Shown here one piece after another: positions 19,751-30,266 of a DNA stretch of 64,000 bases (position 1 is its first letter; the number at the start of each line of letters is the position of its first letter). Position numbers and translations under genes: made by a program. Source of the DNA: Dactylorhiza incarnata. Lineage: Eukaryota; Streptophyta; Magnoliopsida; Asparagales; Orchidaceae. The stretch lies in the NCBI GenBank assembly GCA_033032865.1, contig JAWHQI010000079.1, positions 6,390,501-6,454,500 on the forward strand. Direction: 5' to 3'. The notes beneath the pieces are model-generated. The model saw only the letters and a program-made list of their open reading frames with translations, made no database searches and was not told the DNA's origin.

Positions 19751-22012
19751 ATGCCTCCCAAGAGCAGTGATTACCTTTACGAAGGAGGCGAGCTTGTTCG
19801 CAATGGATTCCAAACAACACCAGTGGAAATCAAATCAACCATCGAGCTAATCTATAAAGCAGGACTAGAATTCGTGCTATCTGAATCGACTCTAATTTGG
19901 AAACGAGAGGTATTAGAACTTTTCTCCAATATAGTAATAGACACCGCCAATTCTAAGCTTAAAACTACTGTAATTGGTAAGAAGATTAAGATTTCTCCTT
20001 CAAGACTCGCCAAGGCACTAGAACTGCCAAGATTAAAAAGTAATGAAGAAGAAGAAGAAGTGAGCTCTGAGCAGATTAGACTAGCCCAAGTCTGGTGTGG
20101 AATTGAAACATCACATGAAATCTCTGGGAGTATACTTAGGAAAGGAATGAATTCAAGAGGAAAACTGCTGACAGATGTGATCGGAAAGGGTCTGTTATGC
20201 AAGATAGGGTCTCATGATAAAATCTCAAGGAAAATGTTTATTCTTCTGACCAGGATTATTCATACATTAAGAACAGATTGGGAGAGGGTGGTGTTTGACA
20301 GAGTAATTGAATGTATCCAAGCACCCAACATGGGTAGGATATTATCTCTATATTTAGTAAAAATCATTCCAGATTCTTTAAATAACAAACTTGGATCCAA
20401 GATAAATCATATGAAGAAAATGGACATCAGAATGATAGAGAGATGGGAAAGAATTTTATCAAATCATCCACCAGCGGAATATTCTCCCAAGCAGAAGAAA
20501 GCTAAGAAGCAAAAGAAGAAGAAGGTCTCTTCAAGCTCTTCAAGTTCAACATCATCCAAAAGGAAATCAAAATCTTCTCCAATTCATGATCCTAATCTCA
20601 CATCATCTGAAGAAGAAGAAGGGAACAAACCTAAGGACAGTATTCCTGACACACCAACAGGTACTTATCCATTACTGGAAGGGGTTGACAAGATCAATAA
20701 AGAAAAAGATGAGAATGAGGAAGAAGAAGAAGAGAGAGGAAGTCAACCTGGATCCCCTGCTAGAGTTAAAGGGAAGTTTCAAAATGAGAGGGAAGCTCCA
20801 GATGAGATCCCTGATCAGGATAATTCTGAAATTAGCAAGGCAGCAGTTGAGGGGGAGGCTCAGGATGAGATCCCTGCTCCAGACAATAATGACCTTAACA
20901 ATGCAGACATTGAGGGGGAGCCTCAAAATGAAATCCTTGCTCAAGGAAATATTGATCAAGACAATGCACCATTTGAGGGGGAGTATCAGCCTGAGATCCC
21001 TGCTCAAGAGAATCCTACTGTTGATGCTATGGATTTGGAAGGAGAGCCTGAAGCCACAAGGAAAGAGGCTGAAAAGGTGATTAAGACAGAATCTTCTTGC
21101 TCACATATGAGCCAGAGAGATGACTCTTTCATCAGAGAAGAAAGTAGTAGAAGTGATGGAATGGCAAGAGAAATCAATGTGGATTTAACTCCAATACTAC
21201 CTCAGCTGGAGGTGTTGCTTAATAATCAAAGAAGATTATTGGAACAGTATATTGAAGAAAATAACACAAAAATGAAAAATGAAGTAGATTTTCAGATGAA
21301 ATTGGTTAGATTTGAAGTTAATCATCAGATGAATGCACTGAGAAAGGAAATGGTAAAATTTTTCAAAAGAGTTGGTGCTTCAGTGGATTACACAACTGAA
21401 CAGCTAGATTCAATCAAAGAGACATCAAAGGTTATTAAAGAGACACAAGCAGGTATTTCAAAGATAGTAGATGATGTTCAAACAAATCAAGGAATCTTGA
21501 GCAGCAATATGCAAGTGTTGTATAAAGAACAAGTTGCACAAACTATTACAGGTACAGCTAAGATAGAAGCTAGGCTGCAACAACATGATGCTGCTATACT
21601 AGCCAAAATTGATGAGAGCTCTTCAATTCTAAAAGATCAAGTAAAGTTAAATATCGATGCTATAGATGACCATCTTCTTAAGGTCAAGAAAATCACTGAA
21701 AGTGGAATACATCATCTGGAGGGCCAAGTTAGGTTTCAGAAGAATGTTATAAGAGATCATATAGTTGAAGAAGTCCTAAAGGGGGAGAGGTCAATGATTC
21801 AAGCCAACTCTGAGCATGCTGTGTGGACCTCTAACTCTATAAGAGAAATTTTTGGCTATCCTCCCATAGATAATAATAATGATCAAGTTTCTGAGACCAA
21901 GCCAACATCTCTTACACAAATCCAAAAGCAAATTGCCAAAATGTATAGCCCTGAGGGTAAAAGCAAGAGAGAAAACTTTACCAGTGAACAAGTAGAATCT
22001 AGCAAAAGTTAG
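19751..22012 (+). CDS. Env-like protein of element C (753 residues; truncated)
   Basis: An open frame in the place where Sireviruses carry an env-like gene. I see no signal peptide and no convincing membrane span. Residues 1-240 form a folded-looking domain (RLAKALELPR, GKLLTDVIGKGLLC, QAPNMGRILSLYLVKIIP). Residues 245-278 are very basic with a Ser run and could be a nuclear targeting signal. Residues 290-440 are acidic and include three 21-residue repeats starting at about residue 366. Residues 478-690 are strongly heptad-like, probably a coiled coil. The frame stops at TAG 22010, but homology to F's gene continues beyond it. Element D separates the gene from its leader. 'Env' describes position only. 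A structural or nucleic-acid-binding role fits the sequence at least as well. Confidence 0.8.
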   Translation: MPPKSSDYLYEGGELVRNGFQTTPVEIKSTIELIYKAGLEFVLSESTLIWKREVLELFSNIVIDTANSKLKTTVIGKKIKISPSRLAKALELPRLKSNEEEEEVSSEQIRLAQVWCGIETSHEISGSILRKGMNSRGKLLTDVIGKGLLCKIGSHDKISRKMFILLTRIIHTLRTDWERVVFDRVIECIQAPNMGRILSLYLVKIIPDSLNNKLGSKINHMKKMDIRMIERWERILSNHPPAEYSPKQKKAKKQKKKKVSSSSSSSTSSKRKSKSSPIHDPNLTSSEEEEGNKPKDSIPDTPTGTYPLLEGVDKINKEKDENEEEEEERGSQPGSPARVKGKFQNEREAPDEIPDQDNSEISKAAVEGEAQDEIPAPDNNDLNNADIEGEPQNEILAQGNIDQDNAPFEGEYQPEIPAQENPTVDAMDLEGEPEATRKEAEKVIKTESSCSHMSQRDDSFIREESSRSDGMAREINVDLTPILPQLEVLLNNQRRLLEQYIEENNTKMKNEVDFQMKLVRFEVNHQMNALRKEMVKFFKRVGASVDYTTEQLDSIKETSKVIKETQAGISKIVDDVQTNQGILSSNMQVLYKEQVAQTITGTAKIEARLQQHDAAILAKIDESSSILKDQVKLNIDAIDDHLLKVKKITESGIHHLEGQVRFQKNVIRDHIVEEVLKGERSMIQANSEHAVWTSNSIREIFGYPPIDNNNDQVSETKPTSLTQIQKQIAKMYSPEGKSKRENFTSEQVESSKS
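20846..21034 (+). repeat. 63-bp in-frame coding repeat carrying polypurine motifs
   Basis: Three tandem units of exactly 63 bases (21 codons) begin at 20846, 20909 and 20972, with a partial fourth unit (LEGEPEA). Each starts with a hydrophobic residue followed by EGE, encoded by GAGGGGGAG at 20849, 20912 and 20975, and ends in a variable DN-rich part. GAGGGGGAG is the core of C's polypurine tract (22680-22688). Confidence 0.85.
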
Positions 22013-22348
22013 TTCAGAGAAGAAGTTCAATCAAGGGTTGATTTTGAACATTGGTCTCCCTCTTCAAGAGGAATGATTCTGGCAGCATAGGAAGCTGTGA
22101 AAGGTAATCCAGAAGAAAGAGGGAAATGGTATTCTGAAGCTGAGTGGTTGAAGCACAGGGATCAAGAGGAGCTAAAGATAAAATTCAAGGCTGACAAATT
22201 GGCTGGGAAAGTTCAGGCAGGTGATAAGGAGCCAATCAGTTACTTTCCAAAGCCGTTTGGCTATTTCAAGAGAAGAAAAGAGGTTGCTGAAGTCCTTTCC
22301 AAGAGAGCTAAAAGAGGAATAGAGATCAAGGAACCTGAACAGCATTAG
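22013..22348 (+). pseudogene. C-terminal part of C's env-like gene beyond the stops
   Basis: It is in the same frame as the 753-residue protein after TAG 22010-22012, and is interrupted again by TAG 22088-22090 before ending at TAG 22346-22348. The segment WYSEAEWLKH and then YFPKPFGYFKRRKEVAEVL corresponds to YPAEEWIKHIERN and YIPKPYLYFKRQETKRKLAKL at the end of F's env-like gene. The conserved C-terminal region was therefore once translated. Confidence 0.7.
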
Positions 22349-22675
22349 GATTTTAATCTTTATTAAGAATTCTCAGAGAAATGTATTTGATATAACTTTG
22401 AACAATATTGATGAGCTCCCAGAGCAAACTCTCTTTTATTATCATATATATATGCCTGTGATGTGATTTTTTTTATCATGACATGTTTTATTCTGAACTA
22501 CTTGTGATTTTGTGCTTATATGAGAAATCATGTCTGAAATAATTTCTGTTGATAGAATGTTTTGGTAATCTAATTTTATAAGGTATTATACTCATTATAT
22601 CTTGATTACCTGTATAGGAAATATTGATTATTTTTATAAAGAGGGATATATCATTGACTGAGGTTATGACTTCTT
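22349..22675 (+). other. 3' untranslated stretch of C before the polypurine tract
   Basis: AT-rich sequence with no gene. It leads from the end of the env-like gene to the polypurine tract. Confidence 0.6.
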
Positions 22676-22690
22676 CAAAGAGGGGGAGAT
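22676..22690 (+). promoter_or_regulatory. Polypurine tract of C
   Basis: CAAAGAGGGGGAGAT ends exactly at the TGTTGGGACC start of the 3' LTR. The GAGGGGGAG core also occurs three times in the coding repeat upstream, and AAAGGGGGAG occurs at about 21778. Confidence 0.88.
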
Positions 22691-24153
22691 TGTTGGGACC
22701 ACTGTCCACAATGTCTTAGATTTGGAGAAGTCCATTCCTAAGTTAAAGAAATACCTCAGAATGTATTTGATATACTTTCTAGAATCATTGTGTAGAACAT
22801 CAGGCCAAGCAAAGTGCTCAAGGAATTCATCCAAGTTCACAAGCGTCGAGACACCACACATTGCTTAACGCCTGTGACCCAGAAGCATCGACCCATGTCT
22901 GCTGCTCAAAAAGACAAGGTCGCCACTAAATATCTGAGACCAAGTTTGGAAGCGTCGAGCCAAGGAATATCGCTCGACGCCGTGGAATAAGAAGTGTCGG
23001 CTAAACTTCAGTTAGCTCAACGCTAGCAAAAGAGCCAAGATATGAAGGCAAGATTAAAAGCGTCGAGATAATACACATCGCTCGACACCTTATTAAAAAA
23101 GCGTCGACAGAGATATACAATGCTCAACGCCTTTTTTTGAGAAGCTCTGAACTGAGAAATGCATAACAGTTCATCTACAGCTAGCTGAGCCTTTTGTTTA
23201 TTCTGAATCCATTAAAGACCGTTGAAGATTAACGTCATGCTGACGTGGAGGAGCATAACAGATGTTGCAAATGGCGGGCTATAAATAGAAGGCATGTCCT
23301 ATGGGTTTACAAGCTGATTATTTTCCTATTTTCGAAAGCAATTATCTTCTCTGTCTCTTTGAGGGAAAGTATGAGAAAGAATCTGAAGAAGTCATCTCCT
23401 CTTTCAGAACTGTTCTAACTTGAAGAATTCTTTCAGCAATCTGGTGCTGATACTTCTTTCTGAAAAGAGAAGATTAAGAAGGAAGAATCTGTCTTCCTAA
23501 AAAGAAGAACAATCATCACAGCCTGATAAATCAAGAAGACCAAATTGCTGTTGCTGATCTGTTGAAGATTTCTGTCTGATCATTCAGGCATATCAAGAAG
23601 ACTCAACACTTTGAAGAATCTGAGTCTAAGTATTGTTACTATCTTTATCAATCCCTGTAGGGTCTGAGTTGTCAGATCTGAGTGTAGGATCTTTCAAGGA
23701 TCTGAGTTGTAGGATCAGGTGTGATCTGAGTTGTGGGATTCAGGGGTGAATCTGAGCTGTAAGCCTATAGTTATAAGGGCTGAGGTAGGATCTATTGAGA
23801 TCTGAGTTGGTAGGATCTGTTGAGATCTGAGTTGGTAAGATCTGCTGTGATCTGAGTGAGTAAGATCTGAGTCTGTAAGATCTATTGTGATCTGAGCTGT
23901 AAGACCTGTTGGTGGTCTGAGAGCTGGAGGAGATATAAACTCTATCTAGCACACTGCTAGAGGGGAGAAGGGGGAAAGTGGATTACCCAAGATAAGGGGA
24001 ACCACTATAAAATTCTGTGTGTTTTTGTTTGTGTTCATTTTCTTGAAAGCTCTGATCATTCATTTAGGTTATAATCAAGAACTGCAAATAGTTTTTAAAA
24101 TAACCTATTCACCCCCCTCTAGGTGATTAGCTACCCTTAATTAAAGTCTTTCA
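22691..24153 (+). repeat. 3' LTR of element C
   Basis: 1463 bases, colinear with 1641-3113, with about 40 differences by hand count. It has a one-unit deletion in the GATCTGAG array (near 23870) and decay of several palindrome copies. TATA box at 23280-23287. Confidence 0.93.
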
Positions 24154-24158
24154 ATTAT
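24154..24158. other. Target site duplication ATTAT, right of C
   Basis: Exact copy of 1636-1640. B's LTR resumes after it. Confidence 0.92.
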
Positions 24159-25287
24159 TGAAGCCTCCTCCATAGTGCCTATTTTGGTGTAATCATGGTA
24201 CCCGATGGTGTTGTGGATTGTTGGTGAGTGGAAGATTGTGGCCTCCACCTCAGTGCCTATTTTTATCAGGTGTTACTAATTCACTATTTTGCTCATGGAT
24301 TCATTTGGCCCACACAATGCCTATTTCTATGACCATTTCTTATAAATCATTGTCGCACTTGGTGCAAGACTTTTACTAATTATTTAGCCAAGCTTGCTAA
24401 CCTTTTTGGCCATTATGGTCAATATGGTCTTATATGTTGTTGATATACAATTTTATTTCTGGAGTTGGTAAACTCCTTATCTTTTGATCTTGGTGATCTT
24501 TTTATTTTGATCCGCCTTTTTGCGCCTTGTTGCTGAGGCATTCTTTTCTGTTGAATGCCTCAGGTTCACATCAGTAGTTGTGCAGGTTGATCGTGATGTC
24601 CTTCCAGATCTTGGATATTGGTTTTCCTTTCTCCTCCTTGGTGAGGATTAGTCAGCTATGACTTTCTTTGACTATTTGGTCTATTTTTGATTTACTTTGA
24701 CATCTCTATGGGTTCGTGTCAGATTGTTGACGCCCAATGTTGTTTCTTTATGTAGATTGTTTACTTGATGTGACTGATACTACTGCATTTTTTCTATTGA
24801 TGCATTGCTCTTTGGAAAGATTTTATGCTAGGATGTATGTTAGATATTTTAAGTATACAACTTGCATATTCTTATTCATGGCATGATTTAAATCAAATGT
24901 CACCCTACTTTGAAGATTGTAAGAAGTTCTTTTCCTACTTATAATAAATGTAGAGTTTTGCATATCATTAGCTAGATGATTTGGTCTTCATGCTCATATA
25001 GGGTAAATCAAATCAAACTTCATACTTTCTTTTCCGCAACTTTATTATAGTTTCTACTCATGGACTAGATGATCCATTGGACCGAGGGACACAGTCTAAA
25101 TCTTATGAATGTAAATTATGTCTTTTAACATAACTTTTAAACAAATGAATGTTTCTTATGAAAGCAAACATAGAATTGGAGTTGCCTGAGCATCTGTAGT
25201 TGTCTCCTACATGACGTGGCATCTCAACGTGTATTTTTCCCCACTCTGATAATATATTTATATATTGAAAAAATGCGGGTTGTGACA
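24159..25287 (+). repeat. 3' LTR of element B, right part
   Basis: This continues the LTR broken at 1640. The phrase AGTGCCTATTTT(GG/TA) recurs near 24176, 24260 and (as AATGCCTATTTC) 24315. No gene is seen. It ends ...TTGTGACA at 25287, after which the reading frame of A's reverse transcriptase begins. Confidence 0.8.
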
Positions 25288-25718
25288 ACCGGTGCACTCC
25301 AAGGGGATGAACTTGTATGTACGTAACCTTGCTCTCGCAGTTCTTGCAACTGAACTTTTAACTATGCCAATTCTTTTGGCGCTATTCGGTATGGTGAGCC
25401 TGACACAGGCTTGACAGCTGGCACCAACTCAATACAAAAATCAATCTCTCGCTGAGGAGGAGCCCCAGGGAGTTCGTTAGGAAATACGTCAGCGTACTCC
25501 GCCACTACCGGGCCATAACTTATACTGGGCTTATGCTCTGAAGCCTTCAACAAAGTGAAGAACAACTCCGCGCCTTTTCTCATTGCCTTAACCACTTGGA
25601 GAGCAAACATCAGTGTCTTGCTCGCTCCTTGCATACCAGCAAATGTAGTCTCTTCTCCGGTATTCATTCCCAGAGTAATCTCCTTCTGATTGCAATCTAT
25701 GCATGCTCGTTGCTTCAA
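25288..25718 (-). pseudogene. pol: N-terminal part of A's reverse transcriptase
   Basis: The leader YADVFPNELPGAPPQREIDFCIELV, shortened by its flanks, contains the gypsy signature before reverse transcriptase (PPQREIDF, then PVSGSPYRIAP). An in-frame stop follows at 25359-25361. The frame then continues through QLQELREQGYV and SPWSAPV up to B's end at 25287. That is the first conserved block of gypsy reverse transcriptase, so B lies in the middle of the domain. Confidence 0.8.
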
Positions 25719-26218
25719 GAGCTAGTTCATGCCAAAGATTACGTCAAATTCAACTAATGGTAGTAAAGGCACTTCTAAGTTGAAATCTTGATTCCCTATC
25801 CGCACCTTCGCACGACTCAACTACTCCGCACTCATACGAGATCCGTTGGGCAGCACTGCCTCCAATATATCCTTCACCAGGGTAGACGGTACTTCGATTC
25901 GCACCACGAAGTCCTTAGATAAGAAGGAGTGCGATGCTCCAGTATCAAAAAGAGCTCTCGTCGGATAGTTGAAAATTAGGGCGAAGCCTAATTGCACACG
26001 CAAACAAACATATAGTCGCACACGAAGTATAAATCACGTCAAGATGTAAAAGATAAATTACAATTCCTACTTGTGACAATATCGTTTTATTGTATGGCTT
26101 TTTGTTGGCCAAGCGAGTAGACTCTCGGCTGGGTCGGTGGTTGCAGGGAAGCACAAGACTGCGCAACTTTGCCTTTCTCCGCATAAGATGAACCCGCCGC
26201 ATGAACATAGTCCACTGC
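25719..26218 (-). pseudogene. pol: Protease region of element A
   Basis: The aspartic protease box ALFDTGASHSFLS (about 25930-25970) is intact in a 66-residue frame. Flanking sequence in other frames fits the rest of the domain, with several stops and shifts. In the intact element this cuts the polyprotein. Confidence 0.75.
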
Positions 26219-27262
26219 TCAGTTTTCTGCCTTCAGGGGACTACTTCTACTCACTCGGGCTTCGTGTCCCACCTTTCCACAAGTGAAACACGTTATGGGT
26301 TCCCGTACAATAGTTGCTCCCGATATATTAGAGGGAGCTGGTTCCACGAACCTAGACTTCCTTTTATTCTTTCTAAATTCAGATCTGGACTGAGGGGTTG
26401 GAGCTTGAAACTCTAGCTTCTTTGCATTGAGGCCTTTCACGCGTTGCACCCTCTGCATATCCAATTCCATAGATCTGGCAGTTTGCACCAGAACATGAAA
26501 GCCAAAAGTCATTGGGCCTACTAGAAGCAGCCTTAACTCATCACAAAGTCCTTCGTAGAACTTATTTATCTTTGTCTCCTTATCTTCCACCAAAGCTCCC
26601 GCATAGCGACTCAGTCTGGTGAACTCATGCATGTAGTCATCTACCGAACGATCGCCTTGAGTTAACCATAAGAACTGATTTTACAACGCAATGCGCTGGG
26701 CAGAGGGGATAAACCTCTGGAGGAACAGTTTTGAAAACTCTGCCATCGAGACATCAATAATATCTCTACCGGTCAACTTGTGCACTTCTAATTCTTCCCA
26801 CCAAAGCACCGCCTCTCCGTTCAGAAGGAAAATGGCTAAGGTGACCATCATTGCATCATCAGTTGATGTCGTCCTTAGAGTTCTCTTTACTCTTGACAGC
26901 CAATCCTCTGCCTCTGTTGGGGATTTGGTCCCCGAGAAGGTTGGAGGATTGAAGCTTAGAAAGTGCTTCAATTGTTGGTCACGTGATCGTCACACAGCTA
27001 AATGTTCAACTTTATGTTCCACCCTGGGCTCTACTGCAGGTTCTGCTCTTGGTTCCACTGTAGCAACAAGCACCGGGGCCACATCAGGAGTAGGAATAGT
27101 AGGCTGTCCAAGCCGCCCAGGCTGATTATTGATCATCGCGAAGACCACTTCAGCGACTAATCTAATCATCTCAGCAGATGGAGTCGTCGCTGGTACCACA
27201 GCGGATGCACTACTTTCGGCAGTGTTACAGGGTCTAGACTGCCCCGCACCACTCCTAGTCAC
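26219..27262 (-). pseudogene. gag: gag of element A, broken
   Basis: Three frames in series cover the gypsy gag: an N-terminal low-complexity part (26990-27262), the core with SGTKSPTEAEDWLSRVKR and FLLNGEAVLWWEELE (26681-26971), and the C-terminal part with a zinc knuckle (26219-26632). The knuckle reads CFTCGKVGHEARV, so the fourth ligand, normally Cys, is lost. Breaks lie at about 26640-26680 and 26975. Confidence 0.82.
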
Positions 27263-27462
27263 CTATAATTGTGTGACACACAATTTAGTGATCGAAAACA
27301 TAGCAACAAATAAGAAAAGGAACGCTCAGGTTCCGCAAACAAGCATGTTTTTCATTCCTAAGTGGACATTCTTTTTAGTTTTTCTTGTTTTAGTTGAACG
27401 CACATCACGTGCACTCTACCCCTTAAAAAGAATTTGGTCTCAAAATCACTAAACTACAGATC

Positions 27463-27482
27463 GACTCCTAAAGTTCGATACC
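27463..27482 (-). promoter_or_regulatory. Degenerate primer binding site of A
   Basis: On the minus strand TGGTATCGAACTTTAGG follows the LTR end. The first seven bases match the initiator tRNA-Met site and the rest has decayed. Confidence 0.5.
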
Positions 27483-29604
27483 AAATTATAATATCTTGCT
27501 AGTACAAACAATATAACAATAGGTCCGGCTGGGACCCCACACCATATTGAATACACTAACTAGACGTTAATAAGATGATAATAGAAAATCAACTACATGG
27601 GAGTATAACAAGGCGTAAGCGGAAGCATTAATTAAACATTACTTTTAGAATTGTCCACTATCCCAGGAACGAAACATTAAAGAGTTATGGCCTTAAGGCC
27701 TTACATTCAAACAATGTATCTAACTCAAAAGCATACTTCGGCATACAAGCCAACAATATAAGAAAGCAGCAAAAATAGAGGTTAGACTTCAAGGGCCACA
27801 CAACATATGGCTTCAGCCTGCTACTTCCTGCTTGGCTCACCAGCACCTGCACCAACATCCAATAAGAGGTAAATGAGGGTCAGCTATGAGCTGACCATAA
27901 TCGCATAATGATCCCACCCCCGACCATCTAGCCGGCTCAAGGGCGTGTCACCTCTAACCTGCAAGCAAGCCGCACATGCAATATGTAATCAAATAAAGAA
28001 AGTGCAACTACACTAATTAAGGTGAGGTTTTAAGCACAATCAATCTTCTAGGTTGAGCATCAAAGTAAGGGGAACCAAGGTATACACATGATGTTGGTTG
28101 GGTTCACCCAGAGGATTCCCACAACCGCCTAAGCAAATGCATGAGGCTAACATGACATCAATTCATATCCAACACCTCCCTAAGGAACACAACCTTAGGT
28201 GGGAAAAGTGCTTTTGGCTGGTCTAGGTGAACACCTTCCAAGGCCTCTCCCATGATCATACGACATACAAGAGGTTGGAACCTCACACAGATCTGCATGG
28301 AAACGAGTTCAGTTCAGCTTTGCTCATGCTCTTGCCGTCGTGATCTACTGCACTACGCGGGTATGGCTTTGCCTCGGCCCATGAGGGTTTAACATATTCA
28401 AGTGTCACACAAAAGTTAAGCTACACACTCAATCCTTCCAGGAGGACGTAGGCTTTGCTCACACAACCAATGAAGAAGGTACAAGACCGCTCCACTTCAA
28501 AACTCATGGTGAAGGTTTGAATTCAACCACATTCCAACCATGGGGCTTCCATTAGGCTCTCCGAAAGACACCTAAATCGAAAGTCCCGCAATACGATGCC
28601 ATTTCTCACGGAGTCATTCTCCGGCATGCATTCTAGGCTTAACCTAAATGCACAACATAATCAAACATCACTGATCCAGGCTAACGGCCACGGGGAGGCT
28701 TCACACAAAATATCGAAATCCGTACGTTTATCGGATTTCCACATGCAATAAATGCTGGGGACGGACACAATCAACCCAGAGTTCCGAAGAACTGTAGAAA
28801 TTCCTACACTTTACTATTTAGTGAAAGAGACAACCTCTAAATGCATAGAAAAAGGAATGAGAGGACCAAACACGTCCTAAGACCGGGAGGAAGGATTGTT
28901 ACCCTTCCCTCTCTCTTTGACGCCATGAATCCGATATTTCAATCGGATGGAAAGAACCACACTGGGCTGCTCTTCGTGGATCTGAAAACGTCTCGCGACT
29001 CAGAGCTTTGGAGCTCCTTCAATGGCGGAAAGTGTATTCTTCTTCTTCCTTGGCTCTCATCTTCCTCAAGTTTGGAGAAAGAGAGAGAGTAAAGGTAATA
29101 ATAAACCTAAAGTTCACTCTCAAATATCCTTTAAGGGATTTTGAAATCATCCTAGCCGTCGGATTCACTTTTCATGTGGATCAGGACAGCTGCGATAAAG
29201 GATCGGGACTTACATTTTCGTCACTTTTAAAATAGGTAAAGTCACCATTCTGTCTGTGTTCGTTGAGTCCTTCCGATGATTCATCAAGACCGTCACATTC
29301 GTTGAGTCTTTTTGATGATTCGTCAAGACACGTCGAGATATTTTGACGATTTGTCGAGACTAAGCCCATAAACTGTGTTCGTCGAGATTCGTTGAGACCA
29401 TTCGATGATTCATCGAGACCACTCGATAACACTCGCTGAATGAGTTTTGTTCTCCAAGACCACTCGACAAAACATGCTGAATAACTTGTGTTCATCGAGA
29501 CCACTCGACGAAGCACACCGAATAACTTATGTTCATCAAGACCTTTCGACAAATCAGGGCAGCACTTCTTTTCAGCCCCTTTATAGAAAAAGTGGGGTGT
29601 TACA
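27483..29604 (-). repeat. 5' LTR of element A
   Basis: On the minus strand it starts TGTAACACCCC at 29604. Its 3' end is degenerate, so the inner boundary near 27483-27488 is set by the primer site. No gene is present. A TCGTCGAG-type motif array occupies about 29259-29550, the same core as in B's LTR although the two LTR starts are otherwise different. Confidence 0.75.
29259..29550. repeat. TCGTCGAG-type motif array in A's LTR
   Basis: About ten units such as TTCGTTGAG, TTCGTCAAG, TTGTCGAG and ACTCGACGA in mixed orientation. Many have CG changed to TG or CA, in keeping with an older LTR. Confidence 0.7.
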
Positions 29605-30024
29605 TGAGTTCTGTAAAAAAAATACTCAGATATCTAAAGGGTACACCTGAACTTGGCTTGTGGTATCCCACAAAATCTGGATTTGATTTAGTAGGCTATT
29701 CAGATGCAGATTATGCTGGATGCAGGCTTTGGGAACTTATCAATTCTTGGGTGCTAGACTAATCTCCTAGTTTAGCAAAAAACAAACCTCAGTATCCACT
29801 TCTATAGCTGAAGCTGAGTATATAGCTACAGGAAGCTGCTGCTCACAAATATTATGGTGCAGAATCAGTTGTTAGATTACAACTTCCATCTTGAGAACTC
29901 CACAATATTCTGTGACAGCTCTAGTGCTATTTCTATAGCTTCTAATTAATCATGTTCTCCACAGTAGAACTAAGCACATAGAGATAAGACACCACTTTCT
30001 CAGGGATAATGTAAAGAAAGATAA
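29605..30024 (+). pseudogene. pol: RNase H of element E, first part
   Basis: The frame picks up inside copia pol with KILRYLKGTPELGLWYP and then YSDADYAGC. A deletion removes the following DRKSTSG-type segment. Further on SKKQTSVSTS, AEAEYIATGSCC and SRTKHIEIRHHFL are recognisable across shifts and an in-frame stop. A lies to its left and F to its right. The frame resumes after F at 47298, so both A and F interrupted the same gene within about 420 bases of each other. Confidence 0.85.
30020..30024. other. Target site duplication of F, left copy (GATAA)
   Basis: It pairs with GGTAA at 47298-47302, four of five bases the same. The RNase H frame of E reads through correctly with GGTAA, so the left copy probably carries a G-to-A change. 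Confidence 0.75.
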
Positions 30025-30266
30025 TGTTGGTAATATTTCCCCCAATGTTCCCTTGATTTGAAGAGACATCACACTCAATGCTAAGTACATATTGTATTTG
30101 ATAAACCCTCTTATGCATCATGTATATGCAGGGTTAGGTTATTCCAAATAATGGAATAGTTTTGTGGTCTTACTGTCAAAATTGCTGAGACGACATCATT
30201 GTCTCAGCTGAACCGCTGAGATGAGGCCAGGAGCCACTGAGAAGGAGTCTGTCACAGCTGAGTTGT

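Larger units (their letters stand above)
1641..24153 (+). mobile_element. Element C: complete Sirevirus-like Ty1/copia retrotransposon carrying nested D
   Basis: C has matching LTRs (1641-3113 and 22691-24153), a Met-initiator primer site, gag, protease, integrase, reverse transcriptase, RNase H, an env-like gene and a polypurine tract, flanked by ATTAT on both sides. Without the nested element D (9123-19734 plus one target copy) it is about 11.9 kb. The copia gene order (integrase before reverse transcriptase), the env-like gene after pol and the repeated polypurine motif are recognised marks of the Sirevirus group. By hand I count about 40 differences between the two LTRs, a divergence near 2.7 percent, so it is fairly young. 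Gag, pol and the env-like gene all carry stops or frameshifts, so this copy is not autonomous. Confidence 0.93.
1..25287 (+). mobile_element. Element B: Ty3/gypsy retrotransposon, 3' part, interrupted by C and D
   Basis: Only the last part of B is in the window: the end of the integrase frame (3-224), a purine-rich tract (315-329) and the 3' LTR. The LTR begins TGTAACGCCCC at 330, is interrupted at 1640 by element C, resumes at 24159 and ends ...TTGTGACA at 25287. The TGTAAC start and GTGACA end pair as short terminal inverted repeats. B's right end falls inside the minus-strand reverse transcriptase of element A, whose frame is recognisable immediately right of 25287, so B inserted into A. 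The 5' half and the matching target duplication lie left of the window. A chromodomain-clade (Tekay-like) gypsy is likely from the LTR start and the integrase tail, but the clade rests on a short stretch. Confidence 0.85.
25288..29604 (-). mobile_element. Element A: Ty3/gypsy retrotransposon, 5' part
   Basis: Reading leftward from 29604 the order is LTR (starting TGTAACACCCC), primer site remnant, gag, protease and the start of reverse transcriptase, where B interrupts it at 25287. The rest of A lies left of the window. The right boundary at 29604 cuts into a copia RNase H frame (element E), so A inserted into E. The LTR start and the gag/protease type (LFDTGASHSFLS) suggest the Tekay-like or a related chromodomain lineage. 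Gag and pol are split into short frames, making A more decayed than C or D. Confidence 0.85.
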
